Shown: positions 44,335 to 52,588, numbered from the stretch's first letter. The stretch: DNA of 64,000 nt from Pseudomonas sputi (GCF_021603585.1 NZ_BQHI01000004.1:343970-407969); one strand, 5' to 3'. Notes: generated by a model not told the origin, from the letters alone. Translations and numbers: made by a program.

Positions 44335-44883
44335 TCAGAGATCTAATACGGCAAAAGGATTTGTCGGATCGATGTAGCGCAAAGGTCGTTCGCCGTTCCA
44401 ATTGGCTACCGTTTTTTGGAAGAGCTCAGTGATTGGTTTGTATATTTCGGGCATTTTTATAAACTCAACGAGCCCGCCATTGTGATGTTCGGTGTTCAAA
44501 TAAATGGTTTCTACTCCGTCGGGTGTCGAACTATATTGAATGATATCCTCTGGCGTTAGAGAGTTAGTTATGATTTCAAGGTCATCACAAAAACTTGCCA
44601 CATGAATGAGACCATTGCCACTGCGGTGCTTGAGGGCTGTGTAGACTGACGGCGCATCGTTGTGTTGATAGATTAACTCCAACATTATGGAACCTATGTA
44701 GGAGAACGCCAGTGTCAATTGTACGGGTGTGTCTTCATTCATATAAGTGAATTTTTCGTATTCAACATTTTGATGAATGAAGAATGGTCCGACTCCGCAA
44801 GTGTTAACCCAGTGCATGGCGGCTTCTTCGATATTGTCAACAATGAATCCCAGTTGATCAATTTTATTTATCTTGGTTTTCAT
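44335..44883 (-). CDS. VOC superfamily protein, paralogue of the first
   Basis: A 182-residue glyoxalase-fold protein. Equivalent putative metal ligands are Gln in IDQLGFIVDNI, Glu in IMLELIYQHND, His in GLIHVASFCDD and Glu in GLVEFIKMPEI. Shared blocks with the protein at 29606-30133 (GVGPFFI, ELIYQHNDAPSV, NW near the end) show common origin. The identity is not high, so each probably acts on its own intermediate. It lies 16 bases after the GMC oxidoreductase gene. Confidence 0.85.
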   Translation of the reverse strand: MKTKINKIDQLGFIVDNIEEAAMHWVNTCGVGPFFIHQNVEYEKFTYMNEDTPVQLTLAFSYIGSIMLELIYQHNDAPSVYTALKHRSGNGLIHVASFCDDLEIITNSLTPEDIIQYSSTPDGVETIYLNTEHHNGGLVEFIKMPEIYKPITELFQKTVANWNGERPLRYIDPTNPFAVLDL

Positions 44884-44899
44884 AGAGGCTCCATATATT

Positions 44900-46552
44900 T
44901 TATTTGTAGAGTGTGGTGGGGCAAGGTGTTGGGTTTGTATGATTTTTGAGGATGTGTTCCGCTACCCGAAGTGCGTTGGCTGCAATTGTGAGTGAGGGGT
45001 TTGTGCCGGAGCTTGTCGGGAAGAATGAACTATCTACGACGTAGAGATTATCAAGCTCATGCGCCTTGTTGTAGCGGTCTAGGACACTGTCTTTAGGTGA
45101 TTCACCAAAACGACAAGTACCGCAGACATGGCCCAGGAGGCTATTTTTTTGTGCCGCTTGATTTAATTTTGGATGGTACTTTTTTAAAATCTTCTTTATT
45201 TTATCTCGAAATAGTTCTAGGCGTTCTTTGTCGTTCTCATGGATCGAATAGTTAATGACGACCTTGCCATCAGTTCCAAGCGTGAGTCGGTTATCCGGGT
45301 ATGGGTAATCTTCCATGATCGATGCGAAAACGATCGTTTTTTTAAGCGAGGCTTTTACAGCTTGCTCAATAACCGGCAAAAACTTGGATGCGATAAATCC
45401 GAGCACTGATGAATGGCGAGAGATGTCTTCCTTCATTGAACGCGCAATGATGCGTGGGGGAGGAAGATTGCCATTGGATTGCACCGTACCCAATTTTACG
45501 CCGTCGCTGATATAGAGGTCGTTCCAGGCCAGTTGTTTGACTAAATCACTCTCATGTGGGGACTTTCGCGGTTTGACAACGTAATAGTCAAACAGGTGAC
45601 GCATCAGGTTCCGTCCGACCTGATCCGATCCGTTCGCGAGTCCATGCGGCCATGCCTTGGAGGCTGAACGCAATAGTAATGCTGGCGTACCAATGGCGCC
45701 GGCTGCGAGTATTATCGTATTGCCACGCAAGGTGACATCGGCGCCATTCCACCGACAGTGCAAAGTCGTGACGCATGTATTTTCAGTGGTTAGCTTGAGG
45801 ACGTCGCAGTTATCGGCAAGGACCGCTCCATGTTCACGCAATGCCGGTTCCAGGCAAATATTTACGCTGTCCCCCTTGCAGCGTTTCTCGCAGATAAAGC
45901 CAATACACTCTCGACAGCCTGGTTTGTAGTCGCACGCCATTGGCACATGGTAGGGGTTGCATCCTTGGGCGCTCAGGTACTCGAATAGCTCTGAGTTTGC
46001 AGGACTGTAAGAGGGTGGTGAGAGGATCGACCGGCACTCTGTATCAGGACGTAAGGGATCACGAGTCGCTTTTACACGGTAAAGCGCTTCTGCCTCGGAA
46101 TAATAGGGCTCCAGTTCTTCCATTGTGATTGGCCACCGTTCCGGAACCTGGGCTTGTGTCGCTGCTTTAGCGTATTTGGCGGGCTCGAAATCGGAAGGGA
46201 AAAAACGCTCCATGACCATGCCGTAGAGCGTGCTGGACCCTCCAGTACCCTCACCCAAAATGGGGAGGACGGCTCTGCTTGTTATTCCGCTCAGCTCAAA
46301 TATTGGGTCCGATAACCGTCCGCTACGTTTGAGATAATTCGCATAGGAGTCACCCTCGCATTCGCGTTCAAACAAGGTTTCTGTCCAATCGCCCGTAAGG
46401 GCAGTTGAGGTGCTCAGATGATCCATTCCTTTTTCGCAGAAGAGCACTTTCATTCCGGATTGCGCGAGGCTATAACCGAGAGTGGCACCCCCAATACCAG
46501 TCCCAACGATGATTGCATCCCATTGGCATGCCTGTATTTCGGCTGGGGTCAT
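44900..46552 (-). CDS. GMC family oxidoreductase
   Basis: A 550-residue FAD enzyme from the ATG at 46552, which has GAGG upstream; the frame is open to 46585. The FAD motif is AIIVGTGIGGATLGYSLAQSG. LPILGEGTGGSSTLYGMVMERF and the C-terminal GTCRFGESPKDSVLDRYN with NPSLTIAANALRVAE are family signatures. A cysteine-rich stretch near residues 205-225 (CRECIGFICEKRC) resembles that of long-chain alcohol oxidases and related membrane-linked GMC dehydrogenases. It would oxidise an alcohol to a ketone or aldehyde. Second gene of the minus-strand operon. Confidence 0.9.
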   Translation of the reverse strand: MTPAEIQACQWDAIIVGTGIGGATLGYSLAQSGMKVLFCEKGMDHLSTSTALTGDWTETLFERECEGDSYANYLKRSGRLSDPIFELSGITSRAVLPILGEGTGGSSTLYGMVMERFFPSDFEPAKYAKAATQAQVPERWPITMEELEPYYSEAEALYRVKATRDPLRPDTECRSILSPPSYSPANSELFEYLSAQGCNPYHVPMACDYKPGCRECIGFICEKRCKGDSVNICLEPALREHGAVLADNCDVLKLTTENTCVTTLHCRWNGADVTLRGNTIILAAGAIGTPALLLRSASKAWPHGLANGSDQVGRNLMRHLFDYYVVKPRKSPHESDLVKQLAWNDLYISDGVKLGTVQSNGNLPPPRIIARSMKEDISRHSSVLGFIASKFLPVIEQAVKASLKKTIVFASIMEDYPYPDNRLTLGTDGKVVINYSIHENDKERLELFRDKIKKILKKYHPKLNQAAQKNSLLGHVCGTCRFGESPKDSVLDRYNKAHELDNLYVVDSSFFPTSSGTNPSLTIAANALRVAEHILKNHTNPTPCPTTLYK

Positions 46553-46589
46553 ACATGCATCCTCATTTCTAGAATTGGCTCGCATTCCC

Positions 46590-47459
46590 TCAAACCTTTT
46601 TTGATGCGCGCTGTAAAAGATCAGTGATCGCCGTCAGCGACTGCGGCTCATCCAGCAAGGGAGGATGTCCTCGGTCTGACACGCTGGTAAGCGTCGCAGA
46701 AGCATTCACGGCCAGCATGCGTGTAGCGATATCGGCGGTAAGCAGATCCGATAGCTCTCCTCTTATTAGCGCAGCCGGTACTGCGCTCGCTTTGGCAAAC
46801 TCCAGCCAAAATTCTGGTCGTTTTGCTTGCATGCGCGCAGATTCGCGCATCGTAAGCAGGTCAAAATCTCGCTCGTAACGGCCAGTAGTGGTCTCGTGGT
46901 AAGCGCGCAGCATCAAGCGACTCCACTCACTCTGTTCCAGCCCGGGGTAAATAGCCTCGTTGTGCTCTTTTACTCTCGCGACAGCTTCATCGAATGAGTA
47001 GTCTGCATTTTCTGCATGGCTGGCCATTCGTTTGAGCGCTGCCAAGGGGACTTCTGCTCCAATATCGTTAACCACGATTCCCGCAACGCGCTCGGGGTTT
47101 TGCCCTGCCATTTCAATGGCCATTAGGCCGCCCAGTGTTGTACCGATGATCACGACGCGCTTGATCTCCAAATGATCCAAGAGCTCCCACGTATCTTGGA
47201 TTAGAAGATCAAAGTGATATCCCTCGGCGTCGGTGGCACGGTCGGATCGCCCGCGCCCACGCAGGTCAGGCGCGATGACGCGCCTGCCTGTCGACAGGTG
47301 AGGGGCCAGATCCTCAAAGTCACGAGAGTTGCGCATGAATCCGTGTAGGCAGATCACCGGAATTTCAGAACCCTTTGAGGTGTAGTCTCGGTAGAAAAGC
47401 TTCAGCCCTGTCTTTGTCGTGAACCACGATTTTTGGTATTCGGTCTCGTCGTTTTTCAT
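46590..47459 (-). CDS. Alpha/beta hydrolase with Thr in the nucleophile elbow
   Basis: A 289-residue alpha/beta hydrolase. The oxyanion-hole strand is VICLHGFMRNSRDFEDLA, then VIAPDLRGRGRSDRA. The nucleophile elbow reads IIGTTLGGLMA (near residue 107), where most relatives have Gly-x-Ser-x-Gly; here Thr takes the serine place. The acid is probably the Asp in GELSDLLTAD and the base the His in DRGHPPLLDEP. The general pattern is that of meta-cleavage-product hydrolases and esterases. First gene of a five-gene operon (then GMC enzyme, VOC protein, FAD oxidoreductase, saccharopine-dehydrogenase-like protein). Confidence 0.88.
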   Translation of the reverse strand: MKNDETEYQKSWFTTKTGLKLFYRDYTSKGSEIPVICLHGFMRNSRDFEDLAPHLSTGRRVIAPDLRGRGRSDRATDAEGYHFDLLIQDTWELLDHLEIKRVVIIGTTLGGLMAIEMAGQNPERVAGIVVNDIGAEVPLAALKRMASHAENADYSFDEAVARVKEHNEAIYPGLEQSEWSRLMLRAYHETTTGRYERDFDLLTMRESARMQAKRPEFWLEFAKASAVPAALIRGELSDLLTADIATRMLAVNASATLTSVSDRGHPPLLDEPQSLTAITDLLQRASKKV

Positions 47460-47625
47460 CTCACCCTACCCCTGTCTTGAAACTCTTATTTGGCGGTTGC
47501 TCGCGCAGATGTGCCCACCGTGGGCGCTTGCATCAGCTTCATATAAAACCTGATGTTAGTCAACTTATAGTGGTAGCATCGCGGATCAGCGAGGTGGGAG
47601 CTTTGCGATGAAGGGGCGATGAAGC

Positions 47626-48924
47626 ATGAAAGACGGACACATTATTGTGATTGGAGCTGGGATCACTGGGTTGGCATCTGCGGCTGCTTTGAGCAAGCGT
47701 GGTCGAAAGGTGACTGTCCTCGAGGCATCTGAGCGACCTGGTGGACGGATCCGGCGCTTAACACGTCACGGGGATTCAGTGGAGGTCGGTGCACAGGGAA
47801 TTCATTCGAACTACACAGAGATGCTCAGTCTAATAAATCAAGTGGGTTTACAGAGCGAGCTTATGCCTTTGCAAGGCAAGGTTTCATTTCTTGATCGAAG
47901 CGGATCACTCCGTATCCCGGATAGGGATTTAGGCGTGATAAAGTTGATGAATGCGCGTGGTGTCCGGGACTTTTCCTGGTTTGCTGCTCGTTATATTGCT
48001 TTTGCAAAGCGATTTCCTCAATTCGAGATTTCTCGAGATATTCCCTCATATGATGATGTTTCTGCGGAGGACGCATTTTCTTGGGCGGGTGATGATTTTC
48101 ACGATTTTCTGCTTCGACCAATGATGCATGCAATGACAAATACAACTCTCTCTGATACCAGCCTTTACCATGCTATTAATTCAATGAGGCTCGCGCTTTC
48201 GACAAAGGTTTTTGGGCTTCGTACGGGAATTGTAACGCTAGCTGAGCGCTTGGCATCATCGGTGTCGGTTCAATATTCTAATTCGGCCGCGCAAATTTTG
48301 ACAACGGGAGGGCGTGTCGACGGGGTTCTTCTTGAGGACGGGAGAATACTCAAGTGTGATCATGTAATTGTTGCATGCCCAATTGAGGCGGCAGCCAAAA
48401 TTCTTCCCGATGAACTAAGTGTTGCAAAAGAATTTCTGTATGAATGTCCCAGTGCTCCATTTGTATTGGTTTATTTTTTTCTGGATAGACCGGTTTCGTC
48501 CGAAGCTTATGTATACATGGGGCATCCCTATCGGGATGTGGTATTCAATATGGCGATTAATCACAGTAGGAAAGCGCCCTACATGGTACCTAGTGGTAAG
48601 GCGATCATTTCAGCGTGGTCTAGTTATCCGAGCTCAACCAACCTTTTTTTTCAAACGGATGACGCTGTTGTTTCCCAGGCTTTGCGGGATATGGAAGCAT
48701 TTTTTCCTGGAATATCTGGGTGGGTGGATGAGGCCCGGGTGATAAGGCACTCGTGGGGGATCGCGAGATACGTCCCTGGTGCTTATCGCAAAATTCTTGA
48801 GTTCAAGAGGCATGCCCAGACGCTTGAGGGCATCTCCTTTGCGGGAAATGATTATGATGGCGTTCACATGGAGGCCGGCGTTCGAAGCGGCCAGCGAGCA
48901 GCTCGGCGCGCATGCGAGGGGTAA
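47626..48924 (+). CDS. FAD-dependent amine oxidase/protoporphyrinogen-oxidase-like protein
   Basis: A 432-residue flavoprotein. It begins IIVIGAGITGLASAAALSKRG, then VLEASERPGGRIRRL, the FAD fingerprint of the flavin amine oxidase family, and ends FAGNDYDGVHMEAGVRSGQRAA, the second flavin contact. The family covers monoamine oxidases, protoporphyrinogen oxidases and phytoene desaturases. It is divergent from the hydrolase operon across 166 bases that contain CATCAG and CTGATG half-sites (47531-47555). It probably carries out a desaturation or amine oxidation in the same pathway. Confidence 0.87.
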   Translation: MKDGHIIVIGAGITGLASAAALSKRGRKVTVLEASERPGGRIRRLTRHGDSVEVGAQGIHSNYTEMLSLINQVGLQSELMPLQGKVSFLDRSGSLRIPDRDLGVIKLMNARGVRDFSWFAARYIAFAKRFPQFEISRDIPSYDDVSAEDAFSWAGDDFHDFLLRPMMHAMTNTTLSDTSLYHAINSMRLALSTKVFGLRTGIVTLAERLASSVSVQYSNSAAQILTTGGRVDGVLLEDGRILKCDHVIVACPIEAAAKILPDELSVAKEFLYECPSAPFVLVYFFLDRPVSSEAYVYMGHPYRDVVFNMAINHSRKAPYMVPSGKAIISAWSSYPSSTNLFFQTDDAVVSQALRDMEAFFPGISGWVDEARVIRHSWGIARYVPGAYRKILEFKRHAQTLEGISFAGNDYDGVHMEAGVRSGQRAARRACEG

Positions 48925-48999
48925 TGCTATTCTGATTAAACTGGTGCGCGCGCGACCTTTTGCCGCATAAATTCAAGTGTCGTGGTATCTTTATAAAGT

Positions 49000-49012
49000 A
49001 GCTTACTAAGCT
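49000..49012. promoter_or_regulatory. Candidate operator upstream of the island TetR gene
   Basis: AGCTTACTAAGCT is a perfect palindrome around a central C, about 60 bases before the TetR start. This is the expected site for autoregulation. A looser relative of the same bases (TTAGCTTTAC) occurs in the divergent promoter region near 29445. Confidence 0.4.
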
Positions 49013-49070
49013 CTAGCTCCGGTTAAAATAAAGCAGGAAAAAGTTCAGAAATTCAAATTAGGTAAGTAAA

Positions 49071-49820
49071 GTGGACGAAAATTATTCAGGTGGCGGTGAT
49101 GATGGTGATGTGCCGGTAGTTCGCGCTAAGGCGTCACATCGAAAGGGGCGAACTGCGGAGGTGCTGCGGACTCCTCGAGTTCCAACTCAGGAGCGAAGTC
49201 GGCGTCGATACCAATCGATTCTCGATGCTACCCAAAGATTGTTGAATGCCGCCAATATTGAAGATATTAGTTTATATGATATTGCCAAGGAGGCTGGGAT
49301 TAGTCCTGCCTCTGTGCACTACTTGTTTAATACGGTGGCGGCGGTTCATGTTGAGCTGAACAGGATTTATAATGATATTATAACGGGGCAGATAATCGCT
49401 GCGCAAACAACGCTCGTCGATCAACAGGTCAGCACTTGGCAAGAGTGGACACGTATTAGTCTGGATGCAGCTCGAGTACATTTTAATTCGAATCGCCCGA
49501 TGTGCGAGATTTTGTTGGGGCCAGCTTTACATAGGAAAAGTCGCGTGGCGAATATGCAGGGTAGTGATACCTTGGGGCAGGCTGCATTGGTTAACCTGAA
49601 GCGCGTCTTTATGGTTCCGGATATTCCTGGTCTAGAAAAAAACTTTATGTACGCGGGAGAGATTCTCGATGCTTTTTGGTCGGGGGCATATTCTGCTCGT
49701 GGTTATATCGATGATGAAACATTCGAAGAGACAATGAAGGCTATCATTGGTTACTTACGAAATGTTCTTCCTGAAACGATGCGCTTAATTAATCCCAAGG
49801 CTGTCCTCGGAGCTAAATAG
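49071..49820 (+). CDS. TetR family transcriptional regulator of the island
   Basis: A 249-residue regulator starting at GTG with AGGT nearby. After a 40-residue basic tail the helix-turn-helix reads RRRYQSILDATQRLLNAANIE and LYDIAKEAGISPASVHYLF. The C-terminal half is helical with no assigned ligand. It is the only regulator within the AT-rich island and so the likely controller of its operons, probably with a pathway compound as inducer. Confidence 0.9.
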   Translation: MDENYSGGGDDGDVPVVRAKASHRKGRTAEVLRTPRVPTQERSRRRYQSILDATQRLLNAANIEDISLYDIAKEAGISPASVHYLFNTVAAVHVELNRIYNDIITGQIIAAQTTLVDQQVSTWQEWTRISLDAARVHFNSNRPMCEILLGPALHRKSRVANMQGSDTLGQAALVNLKRVFMVPDIPGLEKNFMYAGEILDAFWSGAYSARGYIDDETFEETMKAIIGYLRNVLPETMRLINPKAVLGAK

Positions 49821-50278
49821 CGGTCTAAGGGGGCGTGTTGTAGTTTGATATCTAGGTATCCTGACACTCGTTCACGGCGCACTGTTTAGAATGCATAGCC
49901 CACCCGGCGTAGTTCGTTCATTGTTGAGTTGGCTTGCCAGGTGGGGCACGCAGTCGTGCTCTGTCTGCCTGAAATGGACGAGCGGTCTCTGGATTCGTAC
50001 ACGAGTCGAGCGGTCATCGAGACTCTTTCCCCCGCGTTGCGTGCGTTTCTTCGTACCCGTTTCAACCGCATGATGAGCGCTCATTCGCTTTCAGTGCGGT
50101 CAAATCGTCGAATTGATCCCTACCTTACTGACTGACTTGCGAGCCTTGTCTGAACGCTATAATCTGACTTACAGCAGGTTATGGTTGGTCAAGCAGTCCT
50201 CTTGTGCGGTATGAAGGCTTGGTTTTCCGCAATTTGCCCACGTAAATCCGTTAACATTTCAATGTCATGGAGTCTGCT
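49821..50278. other. Gap without a recognised gene
   Basis: Several short open frames occur (for example 49929-50135), but none has both a plausible ribosome site and a family resemblance. A stretch near 50100-50215 reads as LIPTLLTDLRALSERYNLTY and may be the tail of a decayed gene. The sequence changes from AT-rich towards average composition here. Confidence 0.4.
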
Positions 50279-50575
50279 ATGAGCGATCAAATCATTACCG
50301 AAGGGCTAAAAAAGGTTCTGACAAAAGGTGTCCTGGGAGCTGTTGCGCGCGTTGAGTTCAACGACGGTTCTGCGATCGTAATAACGAGTACGACAGATAC
50401 GCAGGACGTCTCCTGGGATTCGGACGAGAAGGGGACCTGTCAGTTATTGTGCTCAAAAGACACCTTCCTTGATCTCCTGTCCGGTCGGCAGGGAGCAACG
50501 ATGGCTTTTATGAAGGGGCAGTTGAAGGTGAACGGCGACATGGGCGTCGCGTTGAAGCTATCTCAATTGATCTGA
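50279..50575 (+). CDS. Stand-alone SCP2 sterol-binding-domain protein
   Basis: A 98-residue protein from the ATG at 50279 with GGAG seven bases upstream. The whole length fits the SCP2 fold (VARVEFNDGSAIVITSTTD, CQLLCSKDTFLDLLSGRQG, MAFMKGQLKVNGDMGVALKL), which makes a hydrophobic tunnel for sterols, acyl-CoA or similar ligands. No enzyme domain is attached. Its place at the end of the island suits a carrier of a hydrophobic substrate. Confidence 0.88.
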   Translation: MSDQIITEGLKKVLTKGVLGAVARVEFNDGSAIVITSTTDTQDVSWDSDEKGTCQLLCSKDTFLDLLSGRQGATMAFMKGQLKVNGDMGVALKLSQLI

Positions 50576-50637
50576 ATCAGACATGCGGGCACGAGCGTTG
50601 AAGTACGGATCGTGCCTGCATTTGTAATCAATGGCTA

Positions 50638-50940
50638 TTGATTGATCCACAACGTCCGGTGAGTCACAGCGGCAGCTTTTCCAAAATGCGAGCTTTTCAG
50701 CTTGCCGTAAATTCGGCTCAGGAATTGACCGTGACAATGAAAAAAAGCGTGGCGGGCGGGGAGCGTGTCAATTCCGATATTCTGGATGACGAGCAGCGAT
50801 ACTACGATGCGCTCCGCAATCTGGCCCAGGCGCGTTATGCCTACCTGAGGTCGTGGCTAAAAGTACGATTCCTGGCAGGCAAGCTTTCGGATGTGGACAT
50901 AAGTAGTCTGGCACTGTGTTTTGAAAAAACTCCATGCTAG
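50638..50940 (+). pseudogene. C-terminal fragment of a TolC-type outer membrane protein
   Basis: About 100 residues resemble the end of type I secretion TolC-family proteins: SAQELTVTMKKSVAGGERVNSDILDDEQRYYDALRNLAQARYAYLRSWLKVRFLAGKLS, written here in pieces as the pattern of the last helical pair with YDALRNLAQARYAYLRSWL as core. There is no upstream channel part, signal peptide or good start. The gene is therefore truncated, as expected next to an integration boundary. Confidence 0.7.
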
Positions 50941-51118
50941 GACTATTCAGTCGCCACTAATGTCAGGCAACTGGCTCAGAGCTGGGACGTGGTGGTCGTT
51001 CGCTGAATCACCTCCGTCTTGGCCCTTGATACACCCCAAAAACAAGTCCAGAATTGAGTCTTTCCTGCTTCGGCAAGAAAATAAACCCTTTAGATTTCAA
51101 TGGGTCGGACGCCAGATG

Positions 51119-51139
51119 CGAGTCTCGTTTCCCGCTCCA
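51119..51139 (+). other. Attachment-site repeat: 3' end of tRNA-Gly(GCC)
   Basis: The bases from 51122 to 51139 read GTCTCGTTTCCCGCTCCA, and the three bases before also agree with the 3' end of bacterial tRNA-Gly(GCC), including the CCA. The 5' part of the tRNA is absent upstream, so this is only the duplicated end that integrases leave at the far border of an element inserted in this tRNA gene. ICEclc and PAGI-2-type elements use this same target. It lies 28 bases from the end of the integrase gene. Confidence 0.8.
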
Positions 51140-51166
51140 ATCTCCTAATTTGTATTCTCTGTATGG

Positions 51167-52447
51167 TCAATCTGTGGTTATTCGCGCAGCGTTTTGCCGC
51201 AACTGATCCAAATAGTCAGCCCATTGTTGAGCCGCCTCCCTGCGTTTTACCAGCAGTTGGGCGCGCGCGTAGACAGCCCCTAGCGCCCCTGGCATCCGGT
51301 GGGATAACGACAGTTCGAGCACAATTGGATCGATGCCCAAGTGCTCGTGGGCAATGGTCCTGTAGGTCGCACGAAAGCCATGGGCCGTGATGTCGTACTC
51401 TGGCCAAATACGCTGAAAGGACTTGAGCATGGAGGTCGGGTTTATGGGGCGTCCCGGATAGACCGGCGAGACGAACACCCAGCCTTTGCCTTCTTCATCC
51501 ACCACGCGGGTTTTATGTAGCTCGCGTAACAGAACCAAGGCTTGTTCAGGCAACGGCACGATATGTTTGCTCTTGTCCAGATGTTTGGTTTTGCTTACCA
51601 CATAACGCCAATCTGCGCCCACCAAGTCGACATCTTCCCAGCGCATCTGCACCAGTTCGCCTGGGCGGACGGGCAACATGACCAGCAGGCGCATGGCGGT
51701 GGCAACGCTGCCATCGTTGCAGTCATCAAGGCGTAGAAGAAACCTGCCTAGGTCGGCTGGCCTTTCGATCGCTGGGTTGCTGGTCACGACATGGCGGATC
51801 TTCAACTCCTCAATGTTGCTGAGCGCCACATTGCGTTCCACCCATCCGCGCCCCTCGGCAAAGCCCAGGACGGCACGGATTATGGTACGTACGCGCCGGG
51901 CCATGGCCATGGTGCGCTGGCGGCGCAACTCCGTAATGATTGTGGTGATGTGCTCCAGCTTGATCTCGCTGACCGGCTTTTTACCGATCGCGGGCAAGAT
52001 GTGGTTGTTCAGCGCTCCGTTAAACCCCGCGATGGATTTGGTTACCAGCTCGGCAGACTTGAACGTCAACCATTGCTTGGCTACGTATTCGAAGGTGCGC
52101 ACCTCGTTGAGTAGGTGTGCTTCGATCTTGGCGGTCTTGGCCTTGAGCGGTGCGGTGTGGTTAGCCACGTCGCGGCGCGCGCCGCGGGCAATGTCGCGCG
52201 CCTCCTTGAGACCAATGTCGGGGTAAGCGCCGATGGAGAAGCGGTTTTCCTTACCATACAGCCGGTACTTCAATCGCCAAACCTTGGAAGGGGATTTGCC
52301 GACCTTGCTCGACGCCCTTACCTCCAAGTAGAGACCAGGAACTTCGCCGTCGGCATGCTTGCCACATTCGGTCAGCGAGCGGATGAAGGCATCGCTTAGT
52401 TTTCGTCTGAAAACGACTGCATTATTTGGGGGCATCGGTGGGGGCAT
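51167..52447 (-). CDS. P4-type tyrosine integrase
   Basis: A 426-residue site-specific recombinase with a DUF4102-like N-terminal arm-binding domain (KVWRLKYRLYGKENRFSIGAYPDIGLKEARD, given by its core RFSIGAYPDIGLKEAR). The catalytic residues are visible: Arg in MLPVRPGELVQMRW, Lys in SKTKHLDKSKH, the HGFRAT His and Arg, and Tyr in GAVYARAQLL; LSHRMPG takes the usual LSH place. The start is uncertain: ATG at 52447 or 52435, both inside GGGGGCAT repeats. Its 3' end faces the tRNA-Gly repeat. It is the likely cause of the island's mobility. Confidence 0.92.
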   Translation of the reverse strand: MPPPMPPNNAVVFRRKLSDAFIRSLTECGKHADGEVPGLYLEVRASSKVGKSPSKVWRLKYRLYGKENRFSIGAYPDIGLKEARDIARGARRDVANHTAPLKAKTAKIEAHLLNEVRTFEYVAKQWLTFKSAELVTKSIAGFNGALNNHILPAIGKKPVSEIKLEHITTIITELRRQRTMAMARRVRTIIRAVLGFAEGRGWVERNVALSNIEELKIRHVVTSNPAIERPADLGRFLLRLDDCNDGSVATAMRLLVMLPVRPGELVQMRWEDVDLVGADWRYVVSKTKHLDKSKHIVPLPEQALVLLRELHKTRVVDEEGKGWVFVSPVYPGRPINPTSMLKSFQRIWPEYDITAHGFRATYRTIAHEHLGIDPIVLELSLSHRMPGALGAVYARAQLLVKRREAAQQWADYLDQLRQNAARITTD

Positions 52448-52487
52448 CCTTTTTAAGGAACCGAAATTTGCCCCCAATTATGCCCCC
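52428..52487. repeat. GGGGGCAT repeats around the integrase start
   Basis: Two direct copies of GGGGGCAT (52428-52435 and 52440-52447) are followed by two inverted copies, TGCCCCC (52469-52475) and ATGCCCCC (52480-52487). The spacing inside each pair is four to five bases and the pairs are 21 bases apart. Such paired repeats at an integrase promoter fit arm-type binding sites of the integrase or its excisionase, which would also repress the gene. Confidence 0.5.
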
Positions 52488-52588
52488 ATGAGTCGTGGAA
52501 TCCATTGGATTTAGACAGACGGCAGCGGACTGGAATAACCAATAAGTTGTTGTTATAAAACGATTTTATGGAATTTAATGGAACTCCA

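Noticed and set aside
52480-52588. A tRNA gene next to the integrase start as integration target
   Set aside because: No cloverleaf, CCA end or T-loop could be read on either strand; the only tRNA sequence found is the Gly fragment at 51119-51139.
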